Positions 37,467 to 47,949 of a stretch of 64,000 nt of DNA are shown one piece after another (the stretch's first letter is position 1; the number at the start of each line of letters is the position of its first letter). The translations under genes and the position numbers were made by a program. Below the pieces are notes generated by a model that saw only the letters and a program-made list of their open reading frames with translations, had not been told where the DNA came from and did not search any database. This stretch comes from Proteus cibi (GTDB lineage: Bacteria > Pseudomonadota > Gammaproteobacteria > Enterobacterales > Enterobacteriaceae): positions 186,001-250,000 of the forward strand of contig NZ_PENW01000009.1 of the NCBI RefSeq assembly GCF_003144405.1. Reading direction: 5' to 3'.

Positions 37467-38165
37467 ATGTCAGAAACCCATCAGAAGACGACACGTGGTG
37501 AACTAGCAAAACGACAATTATTGGAAGCGGCATGTGAGATCTTTGGTAAAAATGGGCCAGATGCCGCCACTACACGCCAAATTGCACAAGCTGCTCAACA
37601 AAACATTGCCGCTATCGCTTATTATTTTGGTTCTAAAGAAGGGTTATATCTCGCCGTTGCACAACATATTGCCGATCTTATTCGCCTTGATTTTGAACCG
37701 ACAGTGGTCATTCTTGACGAATTTCTGGAACGACCTAACCCAACAGAACATTTGCCATTACTGCAAACGCTTATCACAGATAGTTTTCTACAATATGCTC
37801 GCCTTGTGCTTGATAAAGAAAACATTCATCTTAGTCGCATTATGGCAAGGGAACAGCTCGTTCCAACCGAAGCCTATTCTTTGATCCACCAGCAAGCGTT
37901 ATCGCCTCTTTTAACGCGTGTAAACAAACTCTTAGCTATTTATATTGGTTTAGATGCTACGCTTCCTACAACGATGTTACACACTCACGCTATATTAGGA
38001 GAGGTGTTATCATTTCGTTTAGTTAGAGAAACTATCCTAAGACAAACGGGATGGGATAGAATTGGTAAAAATGAGTATCAGATTATCTCGAACACCTTAA
38101 AAACTCATATTACTTTATTACTCAATGGATTAAGAGAGATTTACACTAACCCACATCACGCATAA
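37467..38165 (+). CDS. cecR: TetR-family regulator CecR (YbiH)
   Basis: 232 residues. N-terminal TetR helix-turn-helix (about 10-60): [21 protein letters not shown] and [22 protein letters not shown]. The C-terminal half matches E. coli CecR/YbiH, including [21 protein letters not shown] and [12 protein letters not shown]. In E. coli CecR affects sensitivity to cefoperazone and chloramphenicol through rhlE and the ybhGFSR exporter; the same gene order is kept here. ybhG begins 11 nt after the stop, so this is one operon. Confidence 0.92.
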   Translation: MSETHQKTTRGELAKRQLLEAACEIFGKNGPDAATTRQIAQAAQQNIAAIAYYFGSKEGLYLAVAQHIADLIRLDFEPTVVILDEFLERPNPTEHLPLLQTLITDSFLQYARLVLDKENIHLSRIMAREQLVPTEAYSLIHQQALSPLLTRVNKLLAIYIGLDATLPTTMLHTHAILGEVLSFRLVRETILRQTGWDRIGKNEYQIISNTLKTHITLLLNGLREIYTNPHHA

Positions 38166-38176
38166 ATAGAGTTATT

Positions 38177-39163
38177 ATGAAAACTAAAAAAGTCAGTTTG
38201 TTTATTATCTTAATGATTATTATCGGTATTATTGCAGGTATCTATTATTATGAAGAAAACAAAGAGTCTGAATTAGTACTCTATGGCAATGTCGATATAC
38301 GTACAGTCAATCTTAGTTTTCGTGTGGCTGGAAGATTAGACACATTACAAGTTGATGAAGGTGCACCCGTCAAAAAAGGGCAATTATTAGGCAAGCTTGA
38401 TGATGCCCCCTATCGCAATGCACTTAATAAAGCTTATGGTGAGCGTGATAGTGCAATTGCTTCGCTAGCTTTAATGGAAGCAGGATATCGTACTGAAGAA
38501 ATTGCACAGGCTCGATCTGATGTATCATTAAAGCAAGCCGCTTGGCAATACGCAGATAACTTTTATAAACGCCAACAAGATCTTGCTAACCGAAAAGTGA
38601 TTTCAGCCAATGAGTTAGATAGCGCAAGAAATAATCGCAATCAAGCAGCCGCGGCCTTAAAAGCGGCGCAAGATAAGCTCAATCAGTATCAAAATGGTTA
38701 TCGAAAAGAAGACATTGATGCGGCGAAAGGACAAGTTATGCAAGCTAAAGCCGCCGTTGCGCAAGCTGAATTAAACCTCCAAGACACGCTATTAATCTCT
38801 CCATCACAAGGTACTGTGCTAACTCGCGCGGTGGAACCTGGTACGATGTTATCGGCTGGAAGCCCTGTATTTACGGTGTCATTAACTAATCCTGTTTGGG
38901 TCAGAGCTTATATCAGTGAAACTCACTTAAGCGAAGCGGTTCCTCATCGAGAGGTTTACCTCTACACCGATGGACGTAAAGATAAGCCTTATCACGGTAC
39001 AATTGGATTTGTTTCACCAACAGCCGAATTTACCCCAAAAAGTGTTGAAACACCGGAATTAAGAACCGATTTAGTGTACCGCCTCAGAGTGGTTGTAACG
39101 GATGCTGATGACGCATTACGCCAAGGTATGCCGGTCACCCTAAAATTTGCCGCCTCTCATTAA
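38177..39163 (+). CDS. ybhG: HlyD-family membrane fusion protein YbhG
   Basis: Periplasmic adaptor of the YbhGFSR ABC exporter. 328 residues: membrane anchor at about 6-26, first half of a lipoyl/barrel-sandwich domain ([34 protein letters not shown]), an alpha-helical hairpin with Ala/Gln-rich heptads (about 85-195), then the second half [23 protein letters not shown] and a beta-barrel. Very close to E. coli YbhG (332). It would link the inner-membrane transporter to an outer-membrane channel. Confidence 0.94.
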   Translation: MKTKKVSLFIILMIIIGIIAGIYYYEENKESELVLYGNVDIRTVNLSFRVAGRLDTLQVDEGAPVKKGQLLGKLDDAPYRNALNKAYGERDSAIASLALMEAGYRTEEIAQARSDVSLKQAAWQYADNFYKRQQDLANRKVISANELDSARNNRNQAAAALKAAQDKLNQYQNGYRKEDIDAAKGQVMQAKAAVAQAELNLQDTLLISPSQGTVLTRAVEPGTMLSAGSPVFTVSLTNPVWVRAYISETHLSEAVPHREVYLYTDGRKDKPYHGTIGFVSPTAEFTPKSVETPELRTDLVYRLRVVVTDADDALRQGMPVTLKFAASH

Positions 39164-39176
39164 GTGTGGGGTAGAA

Positions 39177-40946
39177 ATGGAACACACTGATTACACCATC
39201 GAGCTTCAAGGTGTTGAAAAACGCTTTACAGGGCTAGAAAGCCCTGCTGTTTCGTCATTAACAGCCACTCTTACAGGTGGCTCTGTGACGGGTTTAGTGG
39301 GGCCTGATGGGGCAGGAAAAACAACCTTAATTCGTATGCTTGCAGGCTTATTAAAACCTGATGCGGGTGATATTCGAATCTTGGGTATGGACCCGCAAAA
39401 ACAGAGTGTCGATGTCAGAGCTATTCTTGGCTATATGCCACAAAAATTTGGTCTGTATGAAGATTTAACGGTATTAGAAAACCTCAATCTTTATGCTGAC
39501 TTAAAAAATGTCATTGGTGATGAACGCAAAAAAGTTTATCACCAACTGCTCACTTTTACCGATCTCACTCGCTTTACATCTCGCCTTGCAGGCAATCTAT
39601 CTGGAGGCATGAAACAAAAGCTTGGACTTGCTTGTACTTTGTTAGGTCGTCCTAAAGTTCTGCTTCTTGACGAGCCCGGCGTGGGTGTCGATCCCATTGC
39701 ACGCCGTGAGCTTTGGCAAATGGTGCATGCGTTGGCAAGCGATGGCATGTTGATCCTATGGAGTACCTCTTATCTTGACGAGGCAGAGCAATGTAAAAAC
39801 ATTCTCTTACTTAACAAAGGAGAGCTACTTTATAGCGGTATTCCTCAAGAGTTAACTGCAAAAATGGCAGGTCGCTCTTTTCTACTTAATGTTGAAGGTC
39901 ATCAGCGTAGAAAAGTATTGCAACAAGCCATTATTCAACCGCAGGTAACTGATGGCGTTATTCAGGGGCAATCCGTTCGTTTGATCCTGAAAAAACAGAG
40001 TCATCAAACTGAATTGCTGCGCGCTTTGGGTAAATCTGATGAGAAACTTATTCCTGCTACGCCTCGCTTTGAAGATGCTTTTATTGATTTATTAGGAGGC
40101 GGTCCTTCTCATAAATCTGAATTAGCTGAAATTATGCCTCAGATCCCTCCCTCACCTAATGAAACCGTAATTGAAGCACAGCAGTTAACCAAAATGTTTG
40201 GTCAATTTGCGGCAACTGATCATGTCGATTTCCAAGTTAAGCGTGGTGAAATTTTCGGTTTATTGGGCCCTAACGGTGCAGGTAAATCGACAACCTTTAA
40301 GATGATGTGTGGTTTATTAGTCCCCACCAGCGGTAAAGCCCTTGTGCTAGGTATGGACTTGAAAGAAAGCTCAGGTAAAGCGCGTCAACACTTAGGTTAT
40401 ATGGCACAAAAATTCTCACTTTATGGCAACCTTAAAGTGGGACAAAACTTGAAATTCTTCTCAGGTGTGTATGGCTTACATGGCAAACAACAACGCAATA
40501 AAATCAACGATATGATAACGGCCTTTGGTTTACAACCGATGGTAAATCAAATCACTGAAACCCTACCTTTAGGTTATAAACAGCGCCTCGCCCTTGCGTG
40601 CTCATTAATGCACGAGCCTGATATTCTCTTTTTAGATGAACCGACATCAGGTGTTGACCCATTAACGCGAAGAGAATTTTGGCTACATATTAATGGCATG
40701 GTTGATAAAGGCGTGACCGTGATGGTTACCACTCACTTTATGGATGAAGCAGAATATTGTGATCGTATTGGTTTGGTTTATCGAGGAAAAATCATTGCAG
40801 CTGGCGAACCTGATTCGCTCAAAAAAAGGGTTGCTAGTGACGATAACCCAACCCCTTCAATGGAAGATGCCTTTATTGGTTTAGTGCTGGATTACGATAA
40901 AAAACTTGAAAGTGAAAATGATAAAGGGAGCGAAACACATGCATAA
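39177..40946 (+). CDS. ybhF: ABC transporter ATP-binding protein YbhF (two fused NBDs)
   Basis: 589 residues carrying two nucleotide-binding domains. NBD1: Walker [10 protein letters not shown], signature LSGGMKQ, Walker [14 protein letters not shown], but the switch position reads LWSTSYLDE with no His. NBD2: Walker [10 protein letters not shown], a degenerate signature LPLGYKQ, Walker [14 protein letters not shown] and an intact MVTTHFMDE. The two sites are therefore unequal. E. coli YbhF (578) has the same asymmetry. The frame extends ten codons upstream; this ATG follows GGGG and matches the homologue. Overlaps ybhS by 8 nt. Confidence 0.94.
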   Translation: MEHTDYTIELQGVEKRFTGLESPAVSSLTATLTGGSVTGLVGPDGAGKTTLIRMLAGLLKPDAGDIRILGMDPQKQSVDVRAILGYMPQKFGLYEDLTVLENLNLYADLKNVIGDERKKVYHQLLTFTDLTRFTSRLAGNLSGGMKQKLGLACTLLGRPKVLLLDEPGVGVDPIARRELWQMVHALASDGMLILWSTSYLDEAEQCKNILLLNKGELLYSGIPQELTAKMAGRSFLLNVEGHQRRKVLQQAIIQPQVTDGVIQGQSVRLILKKQSHQTELLRALGKSDEKLIPATPRFEDAFIDLLGGGPSHKSELAEIMPQIPPSPNETVIEAQQLTKMFGQFAATDHVDFQVKRGEIFGLLGPNGAGKSTTFKMMCGLLVPTSGKALVLGMDLKESSGKARQHLGYMAQKFSLYGNLKVGQNLKFFSGVYGLHGKQQRNKINDMITAFGLQPMVNQITETLPLGYKQRLALACSLMHEPDILFLDEPTSGVDPLTRREFWLHINGMVDKGVTVMVTTHFMDEAEYCDRIGLVYRGKIIAAGEPDSLKKRVASDDNPTPSMEDAFIGLVLDYDKKLESENDKGSETHA

Positions 40947-42090
40947 TTCAGCTCAATCATCTCATGCTCGCTTTTCTTGGCGACGTTTATACGCACTGTG
41001 TTTAAAAGAAACAAAGCAAATTACGCGTGATCCCAGTAGTGCCCTAATTGCGATTGTTATCCCACTTACTTTGCTGTTTATTTTTGGGTATGGCATTAAT
41101 TTAGACTCCAGCAAATTAAATATTGGTATTTTAACTAACCAACAAAGCCAACCTGCGCAAGAGCTTGTTTACACCTTCACGAATTCACCGTATATCAATG
41201 CAACAATTAGCGATAATCGACAATTATTAATCGATAAAATGCAGGCGGGGCAAATTCGAGGTATTGTGGTTATTCCTGTCAATTTTGCTGAATTACTGGC
41301 TCGTCAGGATACTCAAGCCCCCATTCAAGTGATCACCGATGGTAGTGAACCCAATACTGCAAACTTTGTTCAAGCTTATACCAAAGGCGTTTGGCAAATT
41401 TGGTTGCAACAGCAAGCCATCAGTAAGGGAATTGATACTACACCATTAATTGAAATAGAACCTCGTTATTGGTTTAATCCTGCGGCAATGAGTCAGCACT
41501 ACATTATTCCGGGTGCTGTCACTATTATTATTACGGTAGTTGGGGCGATCCTTACCTCATTAGTGATTGCTCGCGAATGGGAAAGAGGCACGATGGAAGC
41601 CCTACTTTCGACACAAATCACACGCACAGAACTCTTACTTTCAAAGCTTATTCCTTACCAAGTGTTAGGTAGTTTTGTCATGGTGTTATGTATGGTTGTC
41701 ACTGTGTTTGTGCTTGGCGTGCCTTATCGAGGATCATTATGGATTTTAGGCGGGATCACGTCGCTCTTTTTAGCAACTGCTTTAGGCATGGGATTACTTA
41801 TTTCCACGCTAACGCGTAATCAATTTAATGCGGCAATGATTTCATTAAATGCTGCATTTTTGCCAGCCATCATGTTATCAGGCTTTGTTTTTGAAATTGA
41901 TAGTATGCCTATCTTTATTCAAGTGGTGACCTATTTTATTCCTGCGCGTTATTTTGTGAGTAGTTTGCAAACGCTATTTTTAGCTGGCGATATTCCGTTG
42001 ATATTGATGCTAGATATGTGGCTATTAATTGTATCGGCGATATTTTTTATTGGATTAACGGCGTTAGCAACACGTCGTCGATTAGATTAA
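40939..42090 (+). CDS. ybhS: ABC-2 type permease YbhS
   Basis: Inner-membrane subunit of YbhGFSR, 383 residues: one N-terminal helix (about 35-55), a large periplasmic domain, then five helices containing the ABC-2 signature region [34 protein letters not shown]. coli YbhS has 377. GGGAG stands 7 nt before the ATG, which lies inside the last codons of ybhF. YbhF-YbhSR has been linked to drug and cation export in E. coli. Confidence 0.93.
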   Translation: MHNSAQSSHARFSWRRLYALCLKETKQITRDPSSALIAIVIPLTLLFIFGYGINLDSSKLNIGILTNQQSQPAQELVYTFTNSPYINATISDNRQLLIDKMQAGQIRGIVVIPVNFAELLARQDTQAPIQVITDGSEPNTANFVQAYTKGVWQIWLQQQAISKGIDTTPLIEIEPRYWFNPAAMSQHYIIPGAVTIIITVVGAILTSLVIAREWERGTMEALLSTQITRTELLLSKLIPYQVLGSFVMVLCMVVTVFVLGVPYRGSLWILGGITSLFLATALGMGLLISTLTRNQFNAAMISLNAAFLPAIMLSGFVFEIDSMPIFIQVVTYFIPARYFVSSLQTLFLAGDIPLILMLDMWLLIVSAIFFIGLTALATRRRLD

Positions 42091-42102
42091 AGGGAGAGCT
42101 TT

Positions 42103-43212
42103 ATGTTTTATCGCCTTCTCACCTTGATAATGAAAGAGTTACAATCATTATTACAAGAGCCTCAAACGCGTATTATTTTAATAATGCCGGTTATCTTTCA
42201 GATGATCTTATTCCCGTTTGCTGCAACATTAGATGTTACCAATGCCTCTATTGCCATTTTTGATGAGGATAATGGTAAACAATCTATTGAATTAACCCAA
42301 CGTATTACCAAAGCAAGTGCATTCTCTCAAACTCTTTTGCTTAAAAATGAACATGAAATAAAAGAGACGATTGATAATCGTAAAGCGCTTTTATTAGTTC
42401 GTTTTCCTCAGAATTTTAGTGCTGATGTAGAAAGCAATGTTCCTGCTAAATTGCAAATAATCCTAGATGGTCGAAATTCTAATAGTGCGCAAATTGCCGC
42501 TAATTATGTGCAACAAATCGTACAAAACTATCAAACTGAATTAGCAGGCAATACACCTTCTTTACTAAATAAAACAGAGCTTGTTGTTCGTAATTGGTAT
42601 AACCCTAATTTAAATTATAAATGGTTTATTGTGCCCTCTTTAGTTGCATTAATTATTACCATTGGTGTCATGATTGTAACTTCCCTCTCTGTTGCTAGAG
42701 AGCGTGAACAAGGCACGTTAGATCAACTGTTAGTTTCACCGCTATCAACATGGCAAATCTTTGTTGGTAAAGCCGTTCCAGCAATGGTCGTTGCTGCCAT
42801 TCAAGGCACTATTGTGTTAATTATTGGGATATTTGGTTATCAAATTCCCTTTTCTGGCTCATTATTGCTGTTTTACTTTACCATGCTGATTTATGGCTTA
42901 TCGCTGGTAGGGTTTGGTTTATTAATATCGGCATTAAGTTCAACACAACAACAGGCTTTTATTGGTGTCTTCGTGTTTATGATGCCCGCGGTTTTATTAT
43001 CCGGCTATATTTCCCCTGTCGAAAATATGCCTGTTTGGCTGCAACATGCCACATGGATCAACCCAATTCGTCATTTCACTGATATCACAAAACAGATTTA
43101 CCTTAAAAATGCCGACATCACTGTTATATGGCACAGTTTATGGCCTTTATTGGTAATTGCAGTAGGAACGGGTAGCATTGCCTATTATCTTTTCCAACGG
43201 AAGATAGCTTAA
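42103..43212 (+). CDS. ybhR: ABC-2 type permease YbhR
   Basis: Second permease subunit, 369 residues (E. coli 368), same topology as YbhS: one helix, a periplasmic domain and five C-terminal helices, with [31 protein letters not shown] as the coupling region. It starts 12 nt after ybhS and ends the cecR-ybhGFSR operon. After it the E. coli order (ybhQ, ybhP and others) is lost and an unrelated minus-strand island begins. Confidence 0.93.
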   Translation: MFYRLLTLIMKELQSLLQEPQTRIILIMPVIFQMILFPFAATLDVTNASIAIFDEDNGKQSIELTQRITKASAFSQTLLLKNEHEIKETIDNRKALLLVRFPQNFSADVESNVPAKLQIILDGRNSNSAQIAANYVQQIVQNYQTELAGNTPSLLNKTELVVRNWYNPNLNYKWFIVPSLVALIITIGVMIVTSLSVAREREQGTLDQLLVSPLSTWQIFVGKAVPAMVVAAIQGTIVLIIGIFGYQIPFSGSLLLFYFTMLIYGLSLVGFGLLISALSSTQQQAFIGVFVFMMPAVLLSGYISPVENMPVWLQHATWINPIRHFTDITKQIYLKNADITVIWHSLWPLLVIAVGTGSIAYYLFQRKIA

Positions 43213-43300
43213 TCACACCGTTATTAAGCCCAGAAGGAGCTTTAGTGATTTTAACTATTACGCATTGATTAAGATAAATTTTATTTTTATCTCAATAATA

Positions 43301-43344
43301 AAAAAGCACTATCAATATAGTGAATACAGTATATTGATAGTGCT
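43301..43344 (-). terminator. Terminator of the ridA-MFS-TIM-barrel operon
   Basis: A 15-bp perfect stem (AGCACTATCAATATA and its reverse complement) with a 10-nt loop; on the minus strand a five-T run follows. It also separates the island from ybhR. Confidence 0.85.
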
Positions 43345-43432
43345 AAATAACATCATTATATAATAAAATTATTTCATTAACGTGAAAATGGCATTGCAAA
43401 TTTAACTCATCTCTAAAATTAAAAATAAAACA

Positions 43433-44407
43433 TTACATATTTAATTCTCGTTTAGCTTCCTCTTTTAATTCTTGTGCAATATTGCGAATAAAACTAATTT
43501 GATTCATGGCATCTTTAATTTCTTTTTCTAAGCGAGCGTCTAAACCTTCAATTGGCATTGGCGTTTCACTTGCACCACGATAAGGTATCCATGGATTATC
43601 ACCTTCATCATCAAAACGGAAAGCCGGCGCATAATAATCAACTTCCTCTTCTAAGCCAAAAGATTCAATTTGAGGCTTATCGTTACCTAAACAAATAAGT
43701 TGTTTTAATAATTCTTTTACAGGCACATCACCTTCACCAGAAAGTATTGCTCTATGACCAAAACCTTTTCCTTCTGAAACTTTTACGGCATCCTTTAGAT
43801 GTACTTGTGTAATATTATTTTTCATATTATTAAAAGCATCTAATGGCAATTCATTTGCATTAAACATATTGCCAAAATCAAATAACAATGAAAAATTAGG
43901 GAAATTAGCTTCTTCAACAAGACTATTTAATTCATGGCTTTTTAAATCTTCATGTTGCTCAATAACAAATCTTAAGCCTGTTTTTTCATATTGTTGTTTA
44001 ATATATTGAATATCTACCCTGACTTTTTCAAGAACGTCCTGTAAATGCCCTTCATATCGAGGATAAAAGCGAACCGAACTTGCTTGTGTTTTTAAAGCAA
44101 TATCGACCGCTTTATCTATAGCTTCTGAAGCAGAAGAACTCGTTTCTATTTTCAGATCTAAGCCATAGTTTTTCGCCTTTTCGCCAAATGCTTTTAATTG
44201 TTCATCATTCATCCTACACAAAGATCGGGTTTCACCATCTTCAACATGAATCTTTACACCCGTTAATAAATTTTTCTTTGCGATTTCTAATAAATCATTT
44301 GGTAAAATACGTTCTTTTCTCATATTTAAATGAAATGCATATGCATGTAAATATAAAGGTATAGAGTCTACTCTTTCCATTATTTTCTTGGCTTCAATCG
44401 GTGTCAT
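43433..44407 (-). CDS. Sugar phosphate isomerase/epimerase-type TIM-barrel protein
   Basis: 324 residues of the AP_endonuc_2 (xylose isomerase-like) barrel. A full set of candidate metal ligands is visible: Glu150 (FVIEQHED), Asp177 (LLFDFGNM), His203 (QVHLKDA) and Glu248 (PQIESFG). No signal peptide. Family members isomerise or epimerise sugars, inositols or keto acids, so the reaction is open. Last gene of a ridA-MFS-barrel operon. The region is visibly A/T-richer than its neighbours. I recognise the fold, not the specific enzyme. Confidence 0.72.
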   Translation of the reverse strand: MTPIEAKKIMERVDSIPLYLHAYAFHLNMRKERILPNDLLEIAKKNLLTGVKIHVEDGETRSLCRMNDEQLKAFGEKAKNYGLDLKIETSSSASEAIDKAVDIALKTQASSVRFYPRYEGHLQDVLEKVRVDIQYIKQQYEKTGLRFVIEQHEDLKSHELNSLVEEANFPNFSLLFDFGNMFNANELPLDAFNNMKNNITQVHLKDAVKVSEGKGFGHRAILSGEGDVPVKELLKQLICLGNDKPQIESFGLEEEVDYYAPAFRFDDEGDNPWIPYRGASETPMPIEGLDARLEKEIKDAMNQISFIRNIAQELKEEAKRELNM

Positions 44408-44453
44408 TTTATTTACCTCAAAATTTTTTAATATGCTTCTTTGTTATTTTTTA

Positions 44454-45692
44454 TTATGAATGACTTTCATTTCTTGCTTTAATTCGTTTAGATAATATTT
44501 TTGCTGTTAAAAACGCTAATAAGCTAAATATAATCATCATACTAAAAACAAAATTATAGCCCGTGATACCAGGATAGGTATCTAAGAATGAACCATAAAT
44601 TGCATAAGCAAACATTGCAGGCATATAACCTAAAATACATGCAAATGCCATTGCAGAACCAGCATATTCACGTTTAGTACCAATCTCTTCCATTGGTGCA
44701 AAGAAGATTGCTCTTTGTGAGAAAATAATTGCGCCAAATCCTAATGTTGCAGCCATACCTAAATAAACATTCATCGTTTCATGTGGTAAGAATACGAAAA
44801 TACCCATTGCAACAGCTGCTAATAATGAAGTGAATTGTAAGAATTTTGTTGGTGATTTAAATACTTTATCAGATAAGAAGCCACCAATTGGCCCACCTAC
44901 CATTTTCAGTGCGTACTGATTAATAATTCCGTATGCACCAACTAATGCAATTGGTAGTGCATAAATATCTTTTAAGAATGGAATAAAATAAGTTAAACCA
45001 CAGTATGCTGAATAAATAAAGAATATTGTCATCGATGCTAGCCATAAATTAGGGCATTTGATGATATTTTTAATTCCTTCAAATACCTTTTTATTAGCAT
45101 CAGATGTATTCTCTGAAACTGCTTTATCATCATCCACGATGAAATAGGTGATAATACCAATAACGATAGTTGTGATAGTGTAGAATATAAGCCCTGCTTG
45201 CATCCCTTCTTTGCCTTCGCCAAATAAAACGAAAACATAGAGAGCACCAGAGGCAATAATAACATCCACAATACCACGCCCCGCTTCTAAAAAGCCAAAT
45301 AAGCGTCCCTGCTCTTCTTTATTACCCAATAACCTAACGGCTTTTAGCAATACAGGCCAATATATAACATCAGCAAAAAGAGCCATCACTGCAAAGCTAA
45401 TCAGATAACCAGTAAAAGAAGGTAGAGTGGATAAATATGCTCCACATAATCCAACGCCTATTAGACCTACGGGTAATAGGATCTTTTTAGAAAATCTATC
45501 CGCAATATAAAGTGATGAAAAAAGGCCAATAGTTTGGACTATTGTGTAAACAGTAAAACCGAAACCAATTTGAGCATTTGTCAGCCCCCAATCTTGTTGC
45601 ATTGGAACATAAAATACGTCTTTGATATTAGACAATTTAAAAATTGTTCCGCCACCTAAAATTAGGAAACTAAGTTTTATCCACTTGTTCAT
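44454..45692 (-). CDS. MFS transporter of the accessory island
   Basis: 412 residues with about 12 hydrophobic segments, cytoplasmic loop near 190-215 and the MFS A-type motif ADRFSKKILLP near residue 64. It resembles the YihN-like/organic-anion branch of the major facilitator superfamily, a loose assignment. It is 12 nt downstream of ridA and 46 nt upstream of the TIM-barrel gene, so uptake of the pathway substrate is its likely job. A/T-rich composition like the rest of the island. Confidence 0.75.
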   Translation of the reverse strand: MNKWIKLSFLILGGGTIFKLSNIKDVFYVPMQQDWGLTNAQIGFGFTVYTIVQTIGLFSSLYIADRFSKKILLPVGLIGVGLCGAYLSTLPSFTGYLISFAVMALFADVIYWPVLLKAVRLLGNKEEQGRLFGFLEAGRGIVDVIIASGALYVFVLFGEGKEGMQAGLIFYTITTIVIGIITYFIVDDDKAVSENTSDANKKVFEGIKNIIKCPNLWLASMTIFFIYSAYCGLTYFIPFLKDIYALPIALVGAYGIINQYALKMVGGPIGGFLSDKVFKSPTKFLQFTSLLAAVAMGIFVFLPHETMNVYLGMAATLGFGAIIFSQRAIFFAPMEEIGTKREYAGSAMAFACILGYMPAMFAYAIYGSFLDTYPGITGYNFVFSMMIIFSLLAFLTAKILSKRIKARNESHS

Positions 45693-45704
45693 AAGTCTGC
45701 CTTT

Positions 45705-46079
45705 TTATTTTGAAACAACGGCTTCAACTTCAATTAATACATCTTTTGGTAATCGAGAAACTTCTACACAAGAACGTGCAGGATAAATTCCTTCATTAAA
45801 GTAAGACTGATATGTTTCATTAAATGGTACAAAATTAGCCATATCACTAATAAAACAGGTTGTTTTTACCACATCGTCCATCGAATAACCCGCAGCAATA
45901 ACAATCGCTTTTAAGTTTTTCATTACTTGATGGGCTTGCTCAACAATATCCTCACCAACAATAGAACCATTTTGATGATGGAAAGGACAACAGCCAGAAA
46001 TATAGATAGTTGATCCCACTTTTCTTGCTTGTGAATAAGGGCCAATCGCTTTAGGTGCATTTTCTGTTGAGATAATCAT
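45705..46079 (-). CDS. RidA family enamine/imine deaminase
   Basis: 124 residues. RidA proteins hydrolyse reactive enamine and imine intermediates made by PLP enzymes or amino-acid oxidases. Landmarks: NAPKAIGPYSQARKVG, and the C-terminal PARSCVEVSRLPKDVLIEVEAV with the catalytic Arg. The frame extends 18 codons upstream, but AGAAGG is 7 nt before this ATG and the family begins here. It leads the island operon and faces a YheO-type regulator, an arrangement known for D-amino-acid catabolic loci. Probably a specialised paralogue, as housekeeping ridA is normally beside pyrBI. Confidence 0.88.
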   Translation of the reverse strand: MIISTENAPKAIGPYSQARKVGSTIYISGCCPFHHQNGSIVGEDIVEQAHQVMKNLKAIVIAAGYSMDDVVKTTCFISDMANFVPFNETYQSYFNEGIYPARSCVEVSRLPKDVLIEVEAVVSK

Positions 46080-46106
46080 GTTAAAACCTTCTTTTGTTAA
46101 TATGTC

Positions 46107-46120
46107 AATGTGAACACATT
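46107..46120. promoter_or_regulatory. Short inverted repeat upstream of ridA
   Basis: AATGTG-AA-CACATT lies 27 nt before the ridA ATG, between it and the divergent regulator gene. A TGTGA CRP-type half-site is contained in it. Possible operator, weak evidence. Confidence 0.35.
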
Positions 46121-46272
46121 TAAACACAGTCAAAATAAAGTAACCGTGATTGGAGTCAATTTTTTGATTAAGTAAAAAAAAAGTTTACTCAGTTCCTGTT
46201 TTATAGTCTTAGTATTGAATAAATTCACTATTTTTAATAGAATTGAACAAATTTTTGAGTGGGTAACTTAAG

Positions 46273-46926
46273 ATGGATATGAATATAAATCATGTGTTTA
46301 CAGAAGATGATCGCAAACTTCTTCGTTCTTATATCCCAATGATTGATTCTTTAGGGGAGTTTTTTGGGCCTTATTGTGAAGTTGTCTTACACAGTTTTGA
46401 AGATTTGCATAGCTCTGTTATTCATATTGCAAATGGACATATCACAGGCAGGACAATTGGCGCACCAGTGACAAACATTGCGCTAGAAAAATTAGCCGGT
46501 TTTAAAAAGAAACATTCATCTTGGGAAGTTTATTTTAATATGAAAAATATTCGTCCTTTTCGTTCATCATCAACATTAATTGTCAATTTAAACGATCAGC
46601 CTATTGGTATGGTTTGTATGAATTTAGCGTTAGATATGCCGTTGAACGCCATGGTTGAACTAATTAATGCAAACAATAATTCAAAAAACGAAAATTTCTC
46701 ACAAGATGTGAATAAATTAATATTGGATCACCTAGAACCTATTAAGAATACGATTTATTCCAATAAAAACATTCCCAGTAAAAATAAAAACTTCGAAATA
46801 ATTAAAGAGTTACATGATTGTGGGATGTTTGAATTTTCAGCCGCTCACAAAATTGTATCAACGGAATTAGGCATAAGCTCTGCCACCATTTATAAACACA
46901 TCAGAAAAATAAACGCTCAAGACTAA
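46273..46926 (+). CDS. YheO/DauR-type transcriptional regulator
   Basis: 217 residues: an N-terminal PAS-like YheO domain (about 15-125; IDSLGEFFGPYCEVVLHSFEDL, then GRTIGAPVTN) and a C-terminal helix-turn-helix (about 160-215; FEFSAAHKIVSTELGISSATIYKHIRKI). Relatives include DauR and DguR of Pseudomonas, which control D-amino-acid catabolism and sit by RidA homologues. Divergent from the ridA operon, so it most likely controls it. Ligand unknown. Confidence 0.82.
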   Translation: MDMNINHVFTEDDRKLLRSYIPMIDSLGEFFGPYCEVVLHSFEDLHSSVIHIANGHITGRTIGAPVTNIALEKLAGFKKKHSSWEVYFNMKNIRPFRSSSTLIVNLNDQPIGMVCMNLALDMPLNAMVELINANNNSKNENFSQDVNKLILDHLEPIKNTIYSNKNIPSKNKNFEIIKELHDCGMFEFSAAHKIVSTELGISSATIYKHIRKINAQD

Positions 46927-46961
46927 TACCTTTAGTATCAACAAATATCCGTATTTGACAC

Positions 46962-47004
46962 AAAAAAATCCCACAACTTATTCAGTTATGGGATTTATTT
47001 TTTA
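46962..47004. terminator. Bidirectional terminator between the YheO-type gene and ybhL
   Basis: A 13-bp stem AAATCCCACAACT/AGTTATGGGATTT with one mismatch, A-run before and T-run after. The two genes converge on it. Confidence 0.82.
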
Positions 47005-47044
47005 TACTGTTTTTAAACTACGTTTATCCGTAGATATCGTTAAA

Positions 47045-47755
47045 TTAACGACGGTCACCTAAAATACGCAGTAACATTAAGAACAGGTTGATGAAATCTA
47101 AATAAAGCGTTAATGCCCCCATAATGGAATAACGGCGCATATTTTCTTTATCTTCTTGGTTTAATTCATTACCCATATCTTTTAGTTTTTGTGTGTCATA
47201 AGCCGTTAAGCCTGCAAAAATTAACACACCTGCATAAGAGATAACCATGCTCATCATTGAGCTTTGCATAAAGATATTCACGATAGAAGCAATAATGATA
47301 CCGATAAGCCCCATAAACAGGAAGCTACCCATACCTGTTAAGCTACGCTTAGTGGTATAACCGTAAACACTTAATGCACCGAACATTGCCGCACAAATAA
47401 AGAAGGTGCTCGCAATTGAAGATGCGGTATAAAGCAGTAATACGCTTGAGATAGTCACGCCCGTTAACACAGAATAGAGCATAAATAAGGAGGTTGCCAT
47501 TGCACCACTCATTTTATGCACCATACCTGATAACACGAAAACTAGCCCCAATTGAGCAATGATCAGACCAAAAAAGACGATCTTGCTCGAGAAAATCATT
47601 GATAATAATGCTTCGCTTGATGCAACATAAAGTGCAACAAACGCAGTAAGTAACAGACCTACCGTCATCCAACCATAAACCTGAGCCATAAAGGTTTGTA
47701 GGCCAGAACCTGTACGCTGTACGATTGAATCATTTGAACGTGAAAATCGATCCAT
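47045..47755 (-). CDS. ybhL: Bax inhibitor-1/YccA family membrane protein YbhL
   Basis: 236 residues with seven hydrophobic segments; E. coli YbhL has 234. BI-1 family motifs: QTFMAQVYGWMTVGLLLTA at the start, TAYDTQKLKD near residue 185 and LYLDFINLFLMLLRILGDRR at the C terminus. Homologues such as BsYetJ leak calcium in a pH-dependent way; the role in enterics is unclear. Adjacent to the moa operon as in E. coli. The preceding minus-strand gene, moaE, ends about 195 nt before its start. Confidence 0.93.
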   Translation of the reverse strand: MDRFSRSNDSIVQRTGSGLQTFMAQVYGWMTVGLLLTAFVALYVASSEALLSMIFSSKIVFFGLIIAQLGLVFVLSGMVHKMSGAMATSLFMLYSVLTGVTISSVLLLYTASSIASTFFICAAMFGALSVYGYTTKRSLTGMGSFLFMGLIGIIIASIVNIFMQSSMMSMVISYAGVLIFAGLTAYDTQKLKDMGNELNQEDKENMRRYSIMGALTLYLDFINLFLMLLRILGDRR

Positions 47756-47949
47756 GATGATTACCCTTTAATCATAGTGATAACGTTAGATTTAATAATA
47801 ACGTTTATTTCAGCAAAGAGCCCATTATGGGCTCATTAGAATTTAATTTTATCACACTGATTTTACATTTCCATGAAATAAGCTGTATGAAATGTCACCA
47901 TGAAATAAATTTAGGTAAAGTAATGTAGTGATTAATTGAGTGCGCTGAT

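Noticed and set aside
47762-47812. ATAACGTT seen twice upstream of ybhL
   Set aside because: An 8-bp repeat in an A/T-rich leader is expected by chance; no dyad or known binding motif.
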